From the NCBI GenBank assembly GCA_046160865.1, contig JBJXHG010000084.1, positions 1-46,453 of the forward strand: DNA of 46,453 nt, written 5' to 3'. The notes under the pieces were generated by a model. The model made no database searches, was not told where the DNA came from, and saw only the letters and a program-made list of their open reading frames with translations. This DNA is from JBJXHG01 sp046160865. GTDB lineage: Bacteria > Planctomycetota > UBA1135 > GCA-002686595. The translations under genes were made by a program, and so were the position numbers. Position 1 is the first letter of the stretch, and each line of letters begins with the position of its first letter. Positions 32,548 to 42,273 of this stretch are shown piece by piece.

Positions 32548-35500
32548 ATGAAGCAATCTGCCCCCAACATGGTTCGACGCAATCCCTTCAGCTCGGTTGG
32601 TTTCGCCCGGCCCGCTTTGGCGGCGCTCCTCGCTTGCGCCGGTCTGTTGGCGTGTGGCGGTGGTGGCGACGACGATGTCAACTTCGCCGCCGGCGAAGTC
32701 GGTGCAGTCGTCGATCACCCGAATCCGGGCGTCGGATCGCTGCGCTTCGTCGTCGACGCGAACAAGGGCGGCAACGCGACCCTGATACTCATCAACTCCG
32801 TTCGTTGGGGGCGGCTCGTCAACGTGTTCGACAGCGACGCCGTGATGCAGCACTCCGATTTCGTGATCGGAGAAGACATCGACACGACTCCCTCGACGCC
32901 GGAGTATCCGCTCGGCGAGTTCCGGCTCGAGACGAACCCCATCACCGAGCAGACGTCGGTGACGATCGGCGCGCCGTACTCCCCGTCTTTGATCGTGAAC
33001 GGTCAGGAGACGTCGGCGTACCAGAAGGCGTTCAAGAAGCTCGACAAGAACCTCGTGCGAATCTCGGACACTTCGCTCGACGAGGGCGAGCTCGGCCCGT
33101 TCCCGATCATGCCGCGCAATGCGGCGTTGGTCGTCACGTTCGACGACCTGATCGATCCAGCCACGATTTCCGCGGAGACCATTCGCATGGTCACCGGCTA
33201 TCCGCCGAGTCAACCTTTCTCGCCGCGGGTCATCCCGGACGTGAATCACGGCGACTTGTCGGATCTCGACGGCGACGACAATCCGACGTTCTATACGACT
33301 CGTGTCATCCTCGACACGACGGTGTCTCAGATCGACGCCGTGAGCTCCAACCCGCCGTTGAGTCCGAACCCGATCGGTCTGCCGGCGAGCGTGACGCTCG
33401 AGCGCGCCAACGTCGCATTGCGGATCCCGACGCGCACGGATTCCGTCCAGTTGCGCATCCTGCGCAACCTGTCCGGCCACGGCGTCTCGTTCACCGCGAA
33501 CGGCAGCACCGACCCGTTCACCATCAACTCGACGCGTGACGTCGTGCGTGCGATGCGCTCGGGCGGCAGCACGAGCATCACGCAGGATCCGAACAACGGC
33601 TTCCTCTCCGACAGAGTCCGTCCGCAGCTACTCGGCACGCAATCGGTCATCGTGCTCGGCGCACCCGTGGCGGAGCCCGACGGCACGTTCACGGCCGGTT
33701 TGCAGTTCACGTTCCCGCAGTGCGCCAGTGCGCTCAAGGTCGGCGATGTGATCCAACAACCCGGCGTCGTGGCGCAGGTCACCGAGATCTCCGACCCGCC
33801 GGTCAGCGGCGTGGTCCTGGCGAACTTCCGCATCGCGTTCCCGCCGTCGGGCCAGGTCACGACCGGCCAGGCGGAGCTGTCGACGCCGTTCGACTCGGTG
33901 TTGAACTTCGGCAAGCAAGCATGCTTCGTGCGCTTTTCCAACATCGGTCAAGCTCCCGACAAGCTCGTCGGGACCGACACGACGATCACGGTGCGCTTCA
34001 GCGAGCCCATCGACCCGGCGAAGGTCACGCCGTTCGACAACACGACTTTGTCGCGCTCCGCGACCGAGCCGGAGGCCAGCGAGTTCGTGATCGGCGACGT
34101 GATCCCGTCGCCGGATCTGCGCGAGTTCACGTTCGCTCCGCTGTTGCCGTTGCGGCACACGTCCAACGCGGCGGAGAACTACTTCTTCAGCGTCATCGCC
34201 GGTGACACGGGCATCACCGACCTGGCCGGCAATTCGCTCTCGACGTCGCTGCCCCAAGTGCAGTTCAGTCTGGATCCCCAAGAGCTGACGCAGAACACGG
34301 GTGGCATCGCGCTCCGCTTCAATTCCGCCGACGAGATGTTCAACGACGACTCCCGCGAAATACGTGGGCAGTTCCTCTACAACACGCAACGCGGCGTCCT
34401 CACGCCGCGTTCGGTGATCCGCACCTCGTTCAACTGCGACATCTCGCAGCCGGTGCCGGGCTTCAGCATGAACCCGTTCCCGCAGGGTCTGCAGACGCCG
34501 CTCTCGCGCCTGGGCAGCCGCATGCAATCGCTGTGGCGCTACTGCGACTTCGGTCTGGGGCTCCTCGACGAAGCGTTCATCAACGTCGACGTCGAAGGCA
34601 TCAATTGGGCGCCCGTCGGCGGGTCCGCGTTGCAAGACACGTTCGAGCGGTTCGAGATCAGCTTGAGCCACTGCAAGTGGCTGCCGGACGAATCCACGAA
34701 CCCGGTGACGAACTTCCTCGACTATCCGCTTTCGGGTCTGGTGCGCACCTACGCGTCCAACGTGCTCGACCCGATCAACGACGCGCCGAAGGTCGTGCAC
34801 CCGCGTGCGCGCGGGTACAACGTCTCGCCGAGCGAAGTCTTCGTCACGGACACGGGCGTGCGCGTCATTCCGTTCCCGCTGAATCGCGGATTGCCGCCGG
34901 CGGAGCGCGTTTACTACACCTGGCGCGACACCTCGCTCCTAGCGGTGGGCGGCGCCAACACGTCCGGTGCCGAGCTGCGGATCAACGCGGCAGCCAACGG
35001 GCTGCCGACGTTCGGCAGTCCATGGGGCCCCGGGGTCGTCCCGACCGTCGGCTTGCCCCTGTTGATGGACTTCAAGTGCTTCCCGGACAACGAAGCACTC
35101 GGATTGAATTCCTTCGACGTGCTGCTCGCCGCGACGACCGACTCGCGGCCGAACTTCCGGGCGTTCTCGACGGGCGGAACGAGCACTTCCGGTGACGTCA
35201 TCAAGGATCCGGACCTCGAGCAGGAAGCGGACGGCGGATTCAATCCGGGTTCGATTCCCGCCGGGCAGACGACGCTCTCCGTCGACAACACCGTCTACAT
35301 CGGTCAGCTCGACATCGTGGTGCGCGTCAGTCGCGCGCACACGATTTGGCTCGACTCCGGCACGAACCCGAACGTGACGTACGTCGAGCCCGTTGTCGAG
35401 CCGCGCGCGACGGACCTGCCTGTCGGTACTTCGCTCGTGCTCGCGTATCGCGGAGCCGCGACGATCACCGGCAGCAACGCCGCGGCGCGGAACGCGGACC

Positions 35501-35697
35501 TATACAACCCGTACGGCGACCCGATTCCGTCCGCCGGCTACAACGTAGCCTTCATCAACAACGACCGAACGTGGAAGAACTCGCTGACGTCGCTCAATGG
35601 CGCGCGGTTCTTCCAAGCGCGTGTCTCGTTCGTTGGTAGTGCGCAGAACCAACTCGTCCCCGAGCTCTCCGCGCTCGGCTTCGCTTGGCGTCGCTGA
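32548..35697 (+). CDS. large Ig-like domain lipoprotein A
   Basis: 1049 residues, not a known named protein. A signal peptide with lipobox LLAC (Cys36) is followed by GGGGDDD, as in exported lipoproteins. The rest is beta-rich with low Lys and many Asn/Asp/Pro. Stretches such as RNAALVVTFDDLIDPATISAETIRMV and TDTTITVRFSEPIDPAKVTPFDNTTL match bacterial Ig-like (SbsA/Big_5) domains that begin with a strand then F-x-x-P-I-D-P. At least two are visible (nt about 33110-33200 and 33970-34200). The final 35 residues (ARFFQARVSFVG to LGFAWRR) share a pattern with the ends of the next two genes. The likely place is the cell surface or periplasmic face of the outer membrane. An ATG at 32569 is an alternative start. 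The next gene starts 29 bases later. Confidence 0.75.
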   Translation: MKQSAPNMVRRNPFSSVGFARPALAALLACAGLLACGGGGDDDVNFAAGEVGAVVDHPNPGVGSLRFVVDANKGGNATLILINSVRWGRLVNVFDSDAVMQHSDFVIGEDIDTTPSTPEYPLGEFRLETNPITEQTSVTIGAPYSPSLIVNGQETSAYQKAFKKLDKNLVRISDTSLDEGELGPFPIMPRNAALVVTFDDLIDPATISAETIRMVTGYPPSQPFSPRVIPDVNHGDLSDLDGDDNPTFYTTRVILDTTVSQIDAVSSNPPLSPNPIGLPASVTLERANVALRIPTRTDSVQLRILRNLSGHGVSFTANGSTDPFTINSTRDVVRAMRSGGSTSITQDPNNGFLSDRVRPQLLGTQSVIVLGAPVAEPDGTFTAGLQFTFPQCASALKVGDVIQQPGVVAQVTEISDPPVSGVVLANFRIAFPPSGQVTTGQAELSTPFDSVLNFGKQACFVRFSNIGQAPDKLVGTDTTITVRFSEPIDPAKVTPFDNTTLSRSATEPEASEFVIGDVIPSPDLREFTFAPLLPLRHTSNAAENYFFSVIAGDTGITDLAGNSLSTSLPQVQFSLDPQELTQNTGGIALRFNSADEMFNDDSREIRGQFLYNTQRGVLTPRSVIRTSFNCDISQPVPGFSMNPFPQGLQTPLSRLGSRMQSLWRYCDFGLGLLDEAFINVDVEGINWAPVGGSALQDTFERFEISLSHCKWLPDESTNPVTNFLDYPLSGLVRTYASNVLDPINDAPKVVHPRARGYNVSPSEVFVTDTGVRVIPFPLNRGLPPAERVYYTWRDTSLLAVGGANTSGAELRINAAANGLPTFGSPWGPGVVPTVGLPLLMDFKCFPDNEALGLNSFDVLLAATTDSRPNFRAFSTGGTSTSGDVIKDPDLEQEADGGFNPGSIPAGQTTLSVDNTVYIGQLDIVVRVSRAHTIWLDSGTNPNVTYVEPVVEPRATDLPVGTSLVLAYRGAATITGSNAAARNADLYNPYGDPIPSAGYNVAFINNDRTWKNSLTSLNGARFFQARVSFVGSAQNQLVPELSALGFAWRR

Positions 35698-35726
35698 CCC
35701 GCTTGCGGCCTGAACCTCACAACCAC

Positions 35727-38700
35727 ATGAATCGAAACCTCTTCCTCTACGCCGGCGCGCTGTGTGCCGGTCTCTTCGTGGCTGCGTGCAGCGGCGGCGG
35801 CTCGGACAGTGTTTCGTCCGGCTTCATCATGGATTCGACGTCGCTCACGGACGGCCAAGAGTGGGAGATCAACAAGCCGATCGTGTTCGGGTTCAGCGCG
35901 GACGTCGACTTCTCGACCGTCAACCAGAACACGATCACGATCCGACGTGAGGGAGGTGCGCCGGCGCCGGGCACGTTCTCTCTCACGAATGCGCGCACGG
36001 TCGTGTTCCAGCCGGCGTGTCCGACGCAAAGCGATTTCTCCGACGCCGGCTTCCAGCCGGGAGGGCTGCGCTACGAGGTGATCCTGCGCGGAAGTGACAG
36101 CGTCGCGACCGTGCAGTCGACGACCGGTCAGCCGCTCGGGACGGAGCAGACGCTGCACCTCGTCACTCCGGTTTCTACGCTCGACACCGTGCTATTCATC
36201 GACCCCGTCGCCGGTCCGCCGCGCGCGATCATTTCGCCGACCGGTAGCTATTTGCAGGAAGGCGGCGGAGCCGACGTTGCATTGCGCACGTACTTCCAGC
36301 CGCGTCCCGTGCCGGACGCCGAGCTCGGAGCCACGACGCCCGCCAATTACAAAGCGCCGCTCAACCTCTATAGCGACGTCCGCACGCGCATCGAGATCGT
36401 GGTCGTGGTCGACCAGCCCGTGAGCGTCGCGGCGAACAACATCTCGCCGGACACGGTCACGCTCGAGTACGACCTGCAGACTGGCAATCCGACGACGTGG
36501 GCTTCCCTGCCGCACGACGTGACGCTCGTCGCCAACTGCACGGAGACTGGCGCCGTGCTGCGCGTCACGCCAAGCGGCATCTTGCCGCCGGGACGCGAGG
36601 TGCGCGTGCGGCTCACTCCGCAGTTCCGCGACATCGTCGGCTCGGGCAACATCGTTCCGATCGCGGTCGCATCGTTCACGATCGCAGAACCGCTGGATCC
36701 GGGGACGCAGACGCCCGGTGACGGCGCGGATGAGTTCCTCGAAGAGTTCAACATCGGCGGTCCAAGCGTCTTGTCGCTCGAGGACACGACCGTCGCGTTC
36801 GCGGATCCGAAGGCGACGTGGACCGGTGGCAAGCTGACGGCCGCCTTCGCGTTCGACGGCACCGGCGGGCCGCCGGCTGGTAACTTCGACTTGGAGATCG
36901 GCGACTCGTCCGGTGGTGCCATCGAGGTCGTCACCGTCGACACGACGTTCGCGCAGATCACGAACAGCGAGCAAAGCGCCGTGCAGACCGTGGTGAATGG
37001 CCGCATCGACATCCGCAACCTGAAGATCTGGCCGAACGGCCAGCTGAACATCCAAGGCATCAACCCGTGTCGGATCCTCGCGTCCGGCACCGTCGACATC
37101 GAAGGCAAGGTCCTGATCCAGGGCTCGAGCAGTCGCGGCGTGACGTCGTTCAACACTGCGCAGTTCCCGGATCCCGGCGCGGCAGGCCAGGGCGGCGGCG
37201 GTCGCGGGGGACAAGGCAGTCCGCTGACCAATCAATCCGATCCCAAGGGTCAAGAAGGTTTCGGAGCGTTCGACGTTCCCGGAGGCGGTGGTGGGGGTGG
37301 CGAATCCGCTTGGTGCACAGGCAGCATCGGATGCCGGCGTCCCGGCGGTGGCGGAGGCGGCGTATTCGGCAAGGACGTACTCCGTCCGGCGCCGAACTTG
37401 AACGACTGCCCGGAGCAGACGGTCATCGGCCTCGATGTGGAGACGGGCTTCAACGGAAGTCCGCAACCCCCGCCGGTGGGTCAGACCTCAGGCAGCGCGT
37501 CGCTCGGCGCCGGATTCCAGGCGATCGGCGGAAGCGCGGGCCCCGGCCCGTTCGCCGATGCCGACGCGCAAGGCGTCCCAATCACGCGCAATGACTTTTG
37601 GGGGACGATGTTCACTCAAACGGGCGCACTGATCCTCGGCGAGCTTCCGCAGCCGTGGGCCGGCGCCGGCGGCGGCGGCGGTGGCGACTCCGTGCAGGTC
37701 CTCGCGAATGCGGCGAGCTTTCCGCAGGTGCCCTACGACGTGAACAACATTCAGAAGGGCTCGGGTGGCGGCGGCGGCGGCGGATCGCTGACGATTTTCG
37801 CGCTCGGGAGCATCAAGATCTCGGGATACGGCTCGATCGACGCGTCGGGTGGCACCGGCAACGGCGGCGAGAGCACGAACGGGATCAACCGCGTCGGCGG
37901 CGGATCCGGTGGTGGATCGGGCGGTCACATCATCCTGATGACCGGCAGCCAGATCGACCTCACGCAGCTCTCCCTCCCGGCAGGCGAAGCCCTGTACCCG
38001 AACCCACAGGCCGGCGGCCTCTACGCGCTGGGCGGCCAGGGTGGAGAAGGTGCCGGCGGGAACGGTGGCGCGGGCGTCGGCAACGGAGGGAGTGCGAGCA
38101 CGGTCACGACGCCGCAGTTCGACGCATTGCCTCCGAATCACTATCCGAACAGCACACCAGCCACGGCATTGGATGGCCCGTGCAAGTTCAGCACTAACAT
38201 CGTCGGCAACGCCAACCCAGTGGTTGTCGTGCCAGGCACGGGTGGCGACGGCGGCCCCGGACTCATTCAGCTCCACGCGCCGACGTTGGCGGACATCCTG
38301 CCGCCGATCGGAACGAGCGGGAACGCGGACATGTTCAAGTGCGTGAAGCCGAATCCGATCGGCTCCACCGTAGCGAACGTGAACACGCCGACCGCGTGGG
38401 ATCAATTGCTGCCCGTGTTCAGCCGGAACTCCAAGGCGCAATCGAAGTGGATCTCACTCGGATCGGCGACGGTCCAGGCGACGGGATCCACGCCCGATCC
38501 CGTAGAGTTCGTGTTCGGCGGCACCGACACGGACGGCGTCGGCGACCAAGGCTTCGTGTTGACGACGGGCGCAGGCGCGTCGCGAACCGTCGCGCCCCTC
38601 ACGTCCGTCTTCGCTCCGGCCGGCGGACAAGTGCTGGCAAGCGCGCCGGCACTGCCGTTCATCGCGGCCGACCAGCGGACGATCGTGTTCGACCGCACGA

Positions 38701-39218
38701 CCCTCACGGACGACATCTACGCTCGCAATCCGAGCCTCATGCGGCGCTTCGAAGTGCGCATGACGCAAGGCGCCGTGGTCAAGACGTTCGAGGTCGCCGT
38801 GGCGTCGCTCGGTACGGGGAACGAGTTGCGCGTCACCGTCGCCGGAAGCGGAACGCCGCTGTTCGGACTCGGAGCCGGTACGAACGTCGTCGTGCGCCCG
38901 CGGTTCTTCCGCGTCATCACGCGCAGTCCGCCCGTCGTGGCCGCGGTTCCGGATTCGCTGCCGGAGTCCAGTACGATCAAGGTCGAGTTCCAAGCCGCGC
39001 CGGCGACTTCGAACGGCGACCCGGACGAGGTCGTCGGCAACACGCACGCATCCGACTGGGAGACCGACATCAATGAGCTGAACACGCACCCGAACGCGGC
39101 GAAGTTCAAGTTCGTGCGCTTCCGCGTGGCCTTCGACATCGTCGCCACGGGCGGACAGCTGGGTTTCGATACGCCGATCCCGAGCTTGGAGTTCTTCCGG
39201 ATTCCGTTCCGGTTCTGA
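35727..39218 (+). CDS. large Ig-like/Gly-rich beta-helix lipoprotein B
   Basis: 1163 residues. Signal peptide with lipobox VAAC (Cys21). The first 350 residues hold Ig-like modules (KPIVFGFSADVDFSTVNQNTITI). From about 430 to 840 the chain has alternating short hydrophobic strands and Gly-rich runs (up to seven Gly), with repeats of the form GGGSGGGSGGHIILMTGSQIDL and ISGYGSIDASGGTGNGGE, the signature of a Gly-lined parallel beta-helix. The C-terminal part has another beta domain ending FVRFRVAFDIV and LEFFRIPF. It was probably a surface adhesin or matrix protein. A start 14 codons upstream is rejected, since it would push the signal peptide inward. Closely linked to genes A and C and alike in layout to C. 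A strong hairpin follows the stop. Confidence 0.75.
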   Translation: MNRNLFLYAGALCAGLFVAACSGGGSDSVSSGFIMDSTSLTDGQEWEINKPIVFGFSADVDFSTVNQNTITIRREGGAPAPGTFSLTNARTVVFQPACPTQSDFSDAGFQPGGLRYEVILRGSDSVATVQSTTGQPLGTEQTLHLVTPVSTLDTVLFIDPVAGPPRAIISPTGSYLQEGGGADVALRTYFQPRPVPDAELGATTPANYKAPLNLYSDVRTRIEIVVVVDQPVSVAANNISPDTVTLEYDLQTGNPTTWASLPHDVTLVANCTETGAVLRVTPSGILPPGREVRVRLTPQFRDIVGSGNIVPIAVASFTIAEPLDPGTQTPGDGADEFLEEFNIGGPSVLSLEDTTVAFADPKATWTGGKLTAAFAFDGTGGPPAGNFDLEIGDSSGGAIEVVTVDTTFAQITNSEQSAVQTVVNGRIDIRNLKIWPNGQLNIQGINPCRILASGTVDIEGKVLIQGSSSRGVTSFNTAQFPDPGAAGQGGGGRGGQGSPLTNQSDPKGQEGFGAFDVPGGGGGGGESAWCTGSIGCRRPGGGGGGVFGKDVLRPAPNLNDCPEQTVIGLDVETGFNGSPQPPPVGQTSGSASLGAGFQAIGGSAGPGPFADADAQGVPITRNDFWGTMFTQTGALILGELPQPWAGAGGGGGGDSVQVLANAASFPQVPYDVNNIQKGSGGGGGGGSLTIFALGSIKISGYGSIDASGGTGNGGESTNGINRVGGGSGGGSGGHIILMTGSQIDLTQLSLPAGEALYPNPQAGGLYALGGQGGEGAGGNGGAGVGNGGSASTVTTPQFDALPPNHYPNSTPATALDGPCKFSTNIVGNANPVVVVPGTGGDGGPGLIQLHAPTLADILPPIGTSGNADMFKCVKPNPIGSTVANVNTPTAWDQLLPVFSRNSKAQSKWISLGSATVQATGSTPDPVEFVFGGTDTDGVGDQGFVLTTGAGASRTVAPLTSVFAPAGGQVLASAPALPFIAADQRTIVFDRTTLTDDIYARNPSLMRRFEVRMTQGAVVKTFEVAVASLGTGNELRVTVAGSGTPLFGLGAGTNVVVRPRFFRVITRSPPVVAAVPDSLPESSTIKVEFQAAPATSNGDPDEVVGNTHASDWETDINELNTHPNAAKFKFVRFRVAFDIVATGGQLGFDTPIPSLEFFRIPFRF

Positions 39219-39244
39219 TCGAGTGCTCGATCGCAGAGATCGCG

Positions 39245-39271
39245 GAGGACCCGGCGAGGAGCCGGGTCCTC
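39245..39271 (+). terminator. hairpin after lipoprotein B
   Basis: A perfect 11-bp stem GAGGACCCGGC/GCCGGGTCCTC with a GAGGA loop, 26 bases after the stop; no T-run. It also argues against reading lipoprotein C from the GTG at 39223. Confidence 0.65.
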
Positions 39272-39324
39272 TCGCTTCGCGCCTGCCTCTTCAGTCGCCC
39301 GGAGCGAAGTGCTCCAATGCGTTG

Positions 39325-41229
39325 GTGAATGCGCGTGACACGTGCTCTCCCGCTTCGGGTCCGCTCTGCCGTGGGTGGTTCCTCCTGCTCGCGTCGCTCT
39401 CGCTCATCGCGTGCGCGCGGGCGAGCCACGTGCCGATCCGAGAGCTCCGTCACGAGCTGACGAGACCCGCCGATGCGGAGGGCGTGCTGCTGAACGAAGA
39501 CCTCGTTTTCTACTTCTCCGAAGAGCTCGATCGCGCGTCCGTCACGCGTGGAAGCGTGCAGATCGTGTCCGAGTCGGGTGTCGACGCGCGCGGCCGGTTG
39601 GTCGTCGAGGGGAAGCGCGTCCGCTTCGTTCCGACTCCGGTGCTCGCGCACGACCTGTCGGACGGCGGATACCTGCCCGGCACCCGTTATCGCGTCGAGA
39701 TCCGCGGCTTTCCGAGTCCCGACGGTCTGCGCGGCGTGCACGGCGAACCGCTCCGAGCGACCTATCGCTGGTCGTTCCGCACCGTGGAAGTCGCCGATCC
39801 GCGGCGCGGACTGATCTTCGACGACCGCAATCCGGACAAGCAATCGGCGCTGCGTCTCTTCCCGTCGCCGGCGGCCGGAGAACCCGGCGGCGCGTTCATC
39901 GGGCCGCGCGATGCGATCTATCTCGCGTGCGACAAGCCGCTCGATCCCTCGACGTTGCGCGACGAGGACTTCCTGCTGCGTCCGCTCGCGCGCGAAGGCC
40001 GCCGGCCCGTCGGATTGCGCGCGCGCCTCATCGAGAATCAGCCCGAGCCGCACCCGCGCGCGCGTCAGGCGGGAGTGCGCTCCTCCGCGCCGCTCGAGTT
40101 TTGGGAGCGCGAGCGACGCGCTGCGCTGATCGAGCTCACGCCCGTCGAGGGCCTCGAGCCCGGCGACTATCTGCTCACGAGCAGCGCGCCGAAGATGGAA
40201 GTCGGCGCGAGCTTGCGCGACTTCGGAGGCGGGCGCGCCGGCGCGGCGTACGTCGGCTCGATCTCGATTCGCGTCGCCGACCGCGTCTCCGATGCGAGCG
40301 CGGGCTCGCTGACGGAGGAGTTCATCGACACGCGCTTGCGCTCACCCGTCGCAGTCCCCGACTTCGACGGGACCGCGTACTGGGGCGACACCGGACGTGT
40401 CGAGCTGCGCTATCCCGCGGCTGCCGGTGACGGTTCGGCGGGCTCGTTCGAGCTCGAAGAGCACGAAGCACGTGCCGACGTGCACGCGATTCGACTGCGG
40501 CTTCCGAAAGGACGACGCTGCGAGCTCTCGCCCAAGGCGGGCTTGGTCGTCCTGCGTGCGCAAGGCCGACTCACGATCGAGGGCGATCTCGCGCGCACGC
40601 TCGCGACGACCGAACGCGACGACATGCAGTTCGAGCCGGGCGAGTCGTTGTCGAGCTGGATGGCGCGCGCTGCGCCGCACTCCTGGACGATCCTCGTTGC
40701 CGGCGGCGACCTCGTCATCGAAGGGTCCGTGCGCACGACGACGCCGCTGCTCTTGTGCGCCGGCGGCGTGATCCGCGTGTCGGGCCGAGTGCAGGCCGCG
40801 CAGCAGCAGCTCTTCCTGCTCGGCGAAGGCGGCGGACTCTCGATCGAGCCGGCCGAACGCTCCAAGGCGCCGCCGCTCGTGATCGATCCGCCGACCCGCA
40901 ACTTGCTCGTCGAGCCGATACGTTTCGCCGTGCTGTCCGGTTTGATCCCGCCGCGCGGCGGCGTCGCGCGCTGGCTCTCGGCGGAAGCGTCGGGATCGCC
41001 CTCCGGGCGCGACCGTACGGGAAGCTGGAGCGTGCGCTACGTCCCCGAGCTCGGTCCCGAGCACGCCCGCGTCGCACCCGTCCACAACCCGCGTCTCTTC
41101 GAGCGTCCTGCTCCGCTGCAGCTCTGGATCGAGCTCGAGGTCGAGCCGGGCGTACAGTGGGAGCCGCCGTACGTCGACTCCGTGCGCTTGTCGTGGGAGC
41201 AATCCGCCGGCCGCGAGGCGCCCAAGTGA
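39325..41229 (+). CDS. Ig-like lipoprotein C upstream of prepilin peptidase
   Basis: About 634 residues. A signal peptide with lipobox LIAC (Cys30) is clear if translation begins at the GTG at 39325 (TTG at 39322 is the alternative); starts further upstream would read through the terminator hairpin. An Ig-like module (NEDLVFYFSEELDRASVTRGSVQIV) is followed by beta domains that mirror lipoprotein B: DLSDGGYLPGTRYRVEI against B's DFSDAGFQPGGLRYEVI, and EEF...DFDG...GSFELEEHE against B's EEF...FDGTGG...NFDLE. The Gly-rich tracts are shorter. The C-terminus (LQLWIELEV, VDSVRLSW) follows the shared end pattern. B and C are therefore paralogues. Its stop overlaps the prepilin peptidase start (GTGA), tying it to pilus assembly. 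Function is not known. Confidence 0.7.
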   Translation: MNARDTCSPASGPLCRGWFLLLASLSLIACARASHVPIRELRHELTRPADAEGVLLNEDLVFYFSEELDRASVTRGSVQIVSESGVDARGRLVVEGKRVRFVPTPVLAHDLSDGGYLPGTRYRVEIRGFPSPDGLRGVHGEPLRATYRWSFRTVEVADPRRGLIFDDRNPDKQSALRLFPSPAAGEPGGAFIGPRDAIYLACDKPLDPSTLRDEDFLLRPLAREGRRPVGLRARLIENQPEPHPRARQAGVRSSAPLEFWERERRAALIELTPVEGLEPGDYLLTSSAPKMEVGASLRDFGGGRAGAAYVGSISIRVADRVSDASAGSLTEEFIDTRLRSPVAVPDFDGTAYWGDTGRVELRYPAAAGDGSAGSFELEEHEARADVHAIRLRLPKGRRCELSPKAGLVVLRAQGRLTIEGDLARTLATTERDDMQFEPGESLSSWMARAAPHSWTILVAGGDLVIEGSVRTTTPLLLCAGGVIRVSGRVQAAQQQLFLLGEGGGLSIEPAERSKAPPLVIDPPTRNLLVEPIRFAVLSGLIPPRGGVARWLSAEASGSPSGRDRTGSWSVRYVPELGPEHARVAPVHNPRLFERPAPLQLWIELEVEPGVQWEPPYVDSVRLSWEQSAGREAPK

Positions 41230-42149
41230 GCATCGATGCGCTCCCGCACTCCGTCTTGTGGGGCTTCTGGGCGCTCGTCGGTCTGTTCATCGGCTCGTTC
41301 CTGAACGTCGCGATCCACCGCCTCCCGCTCGAGCACGAGACCGTCAACAAGCCGGCGCGCTCGCGCTGCCCGAGCTGCAAGACCACATTGACGTGGCAGG
41401 AGAACGTGCCGCTCGTTTCGTGGCTCGCCCAGCGCGGCCGCTGCCGCACCTGCGGTTGGCGAATTCCCTGGCGGTATCCGCTCGTCGAGCTGCTGACCGC
41501 GGCGCTGTGGTTCGTCGTCGCGCGTCACACGCTGCCGCACGCTGTCGCGCTGTGCGCGACGTACAGCTTGGTACTGTCCGCGCTCGTCGTCGCGACGTTC
41601 GTCGACTTCGATTGCTTCGAGATCCCGGACGAGATCTCGATCGGCGGCATGTGCGTCGCACCCGTCGCGTCGTTCTTCGTGCCGGCGCTCCACGACGCGA
41701 CGTGGATCGCGGAGCGGATCTCCGGACCCGGCGCGGCGCACGTGACCCGCATCGGCGCGCTCACCGGCTGCGTCGCCGGGATGGCCGTCGGCGGCGGACT
41801 CTTGTGGCTCGTCGGGTGGGTGGGGTCGCGCGTCTACGGTCGCGACGCGATGGGCTTCGGCGACGTGAAGCTGCTCGCTGCTGGCGGTGGGTTCATCGGT
41901 CCAGGCGGAGCCCTTGCCGCGCTGATGATCGCATCGCTCGTCGCGTCGCTGGCGGGGATCGCGAACATGCTGCGCTTCTACGTGCTCGTGCGCGCGCGCG
42001 CCCGCTCGCGGCGTACGCGCAAGAGCGTGCGGCGGGCACTGCACACTGCGCGCGTCGCCGGACGCTATCTGCCGTTCGGGCCTTATTTGGCGCTCGGAAT
42101 CGGGATCGTGCTCTTGTATTGGAACGACGTGATCGCTTTGCTTCCGTGA
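41226..42149 (+). CDS. pilD: prepilin peptidase / N-methyltransferase
   Basis: 307 residues with seven or eight membrane segments. It cleaves the leader of type IV prepilins and methylates the new N-terminal Phe. The N-terminal cytoplasmic domain has the zinc cysteines C48, C51, C73 and C76. The catalytic aspartates lie in VDFDCFEIPDE and in the GxGD motif MGFGDVKL. G-S-F-L-N-V (23-28) is the conserved first-helix motif. The start is a GTG at 41226 that overlaps the stop of lipoprotein C. It serves the PilM-N-O-Q machinery 20 kb upstream, and probably pseudopilins. A roughly 25-residue Arg-rich loop before the last helix is unusual but does not touch the active site. Confidence 0.95.
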   Translation: MSIDALPHSVLWGFWALVGLFIGSFLNVAIHRLPLEHETVNKPARSRCPSCKTTLTWQENVPLVSWLAQRGRCRTCGWRIPWRYPLVELLTAALWFVVARHTLPHAVALCATYSLVLSALVVATFVDFDCFEIPDEISIGGMCVAPVASFFVPALHDATWIAERISGPGAAHVTRIGALTGCVAGMAVGGGLLWLVGWVGSRVYGRDAMGFGDVKLLAAGGGFIGPGGALAALMIASLVASLAGIANMLRFYVLVRARARSRRTRKSVRRALHTARVAGRYLPFGPYLALGIGIVLLYWNDVIALLP

Positions 42150-42273
42150 GTCGCCGTGAACCGCGGGCCGTCCGCCGGTTCGGACCGCGCCGGCCGCCGT
42201 GGCTCGGTGCGGCGCGCACGTTCCACTCGCGGCCTCGTGCCGCACTCGCCCACGACGAGGGGGTTTGGTTTCC

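Noticed and set aside
37180..38100. Mycobacterial PE_PGRS-like protein
   Set aside because: The Gly tracts look similar, but there is no PE domain and the protein is a lipobox lipoprotein.
39223..39324. Upstream GTG start for lipoprotein C at 39223
   Set aside because: It would place a strong terminator hairpin inside the coding region and bury the signal peptide 60 residues from the N-terminus.
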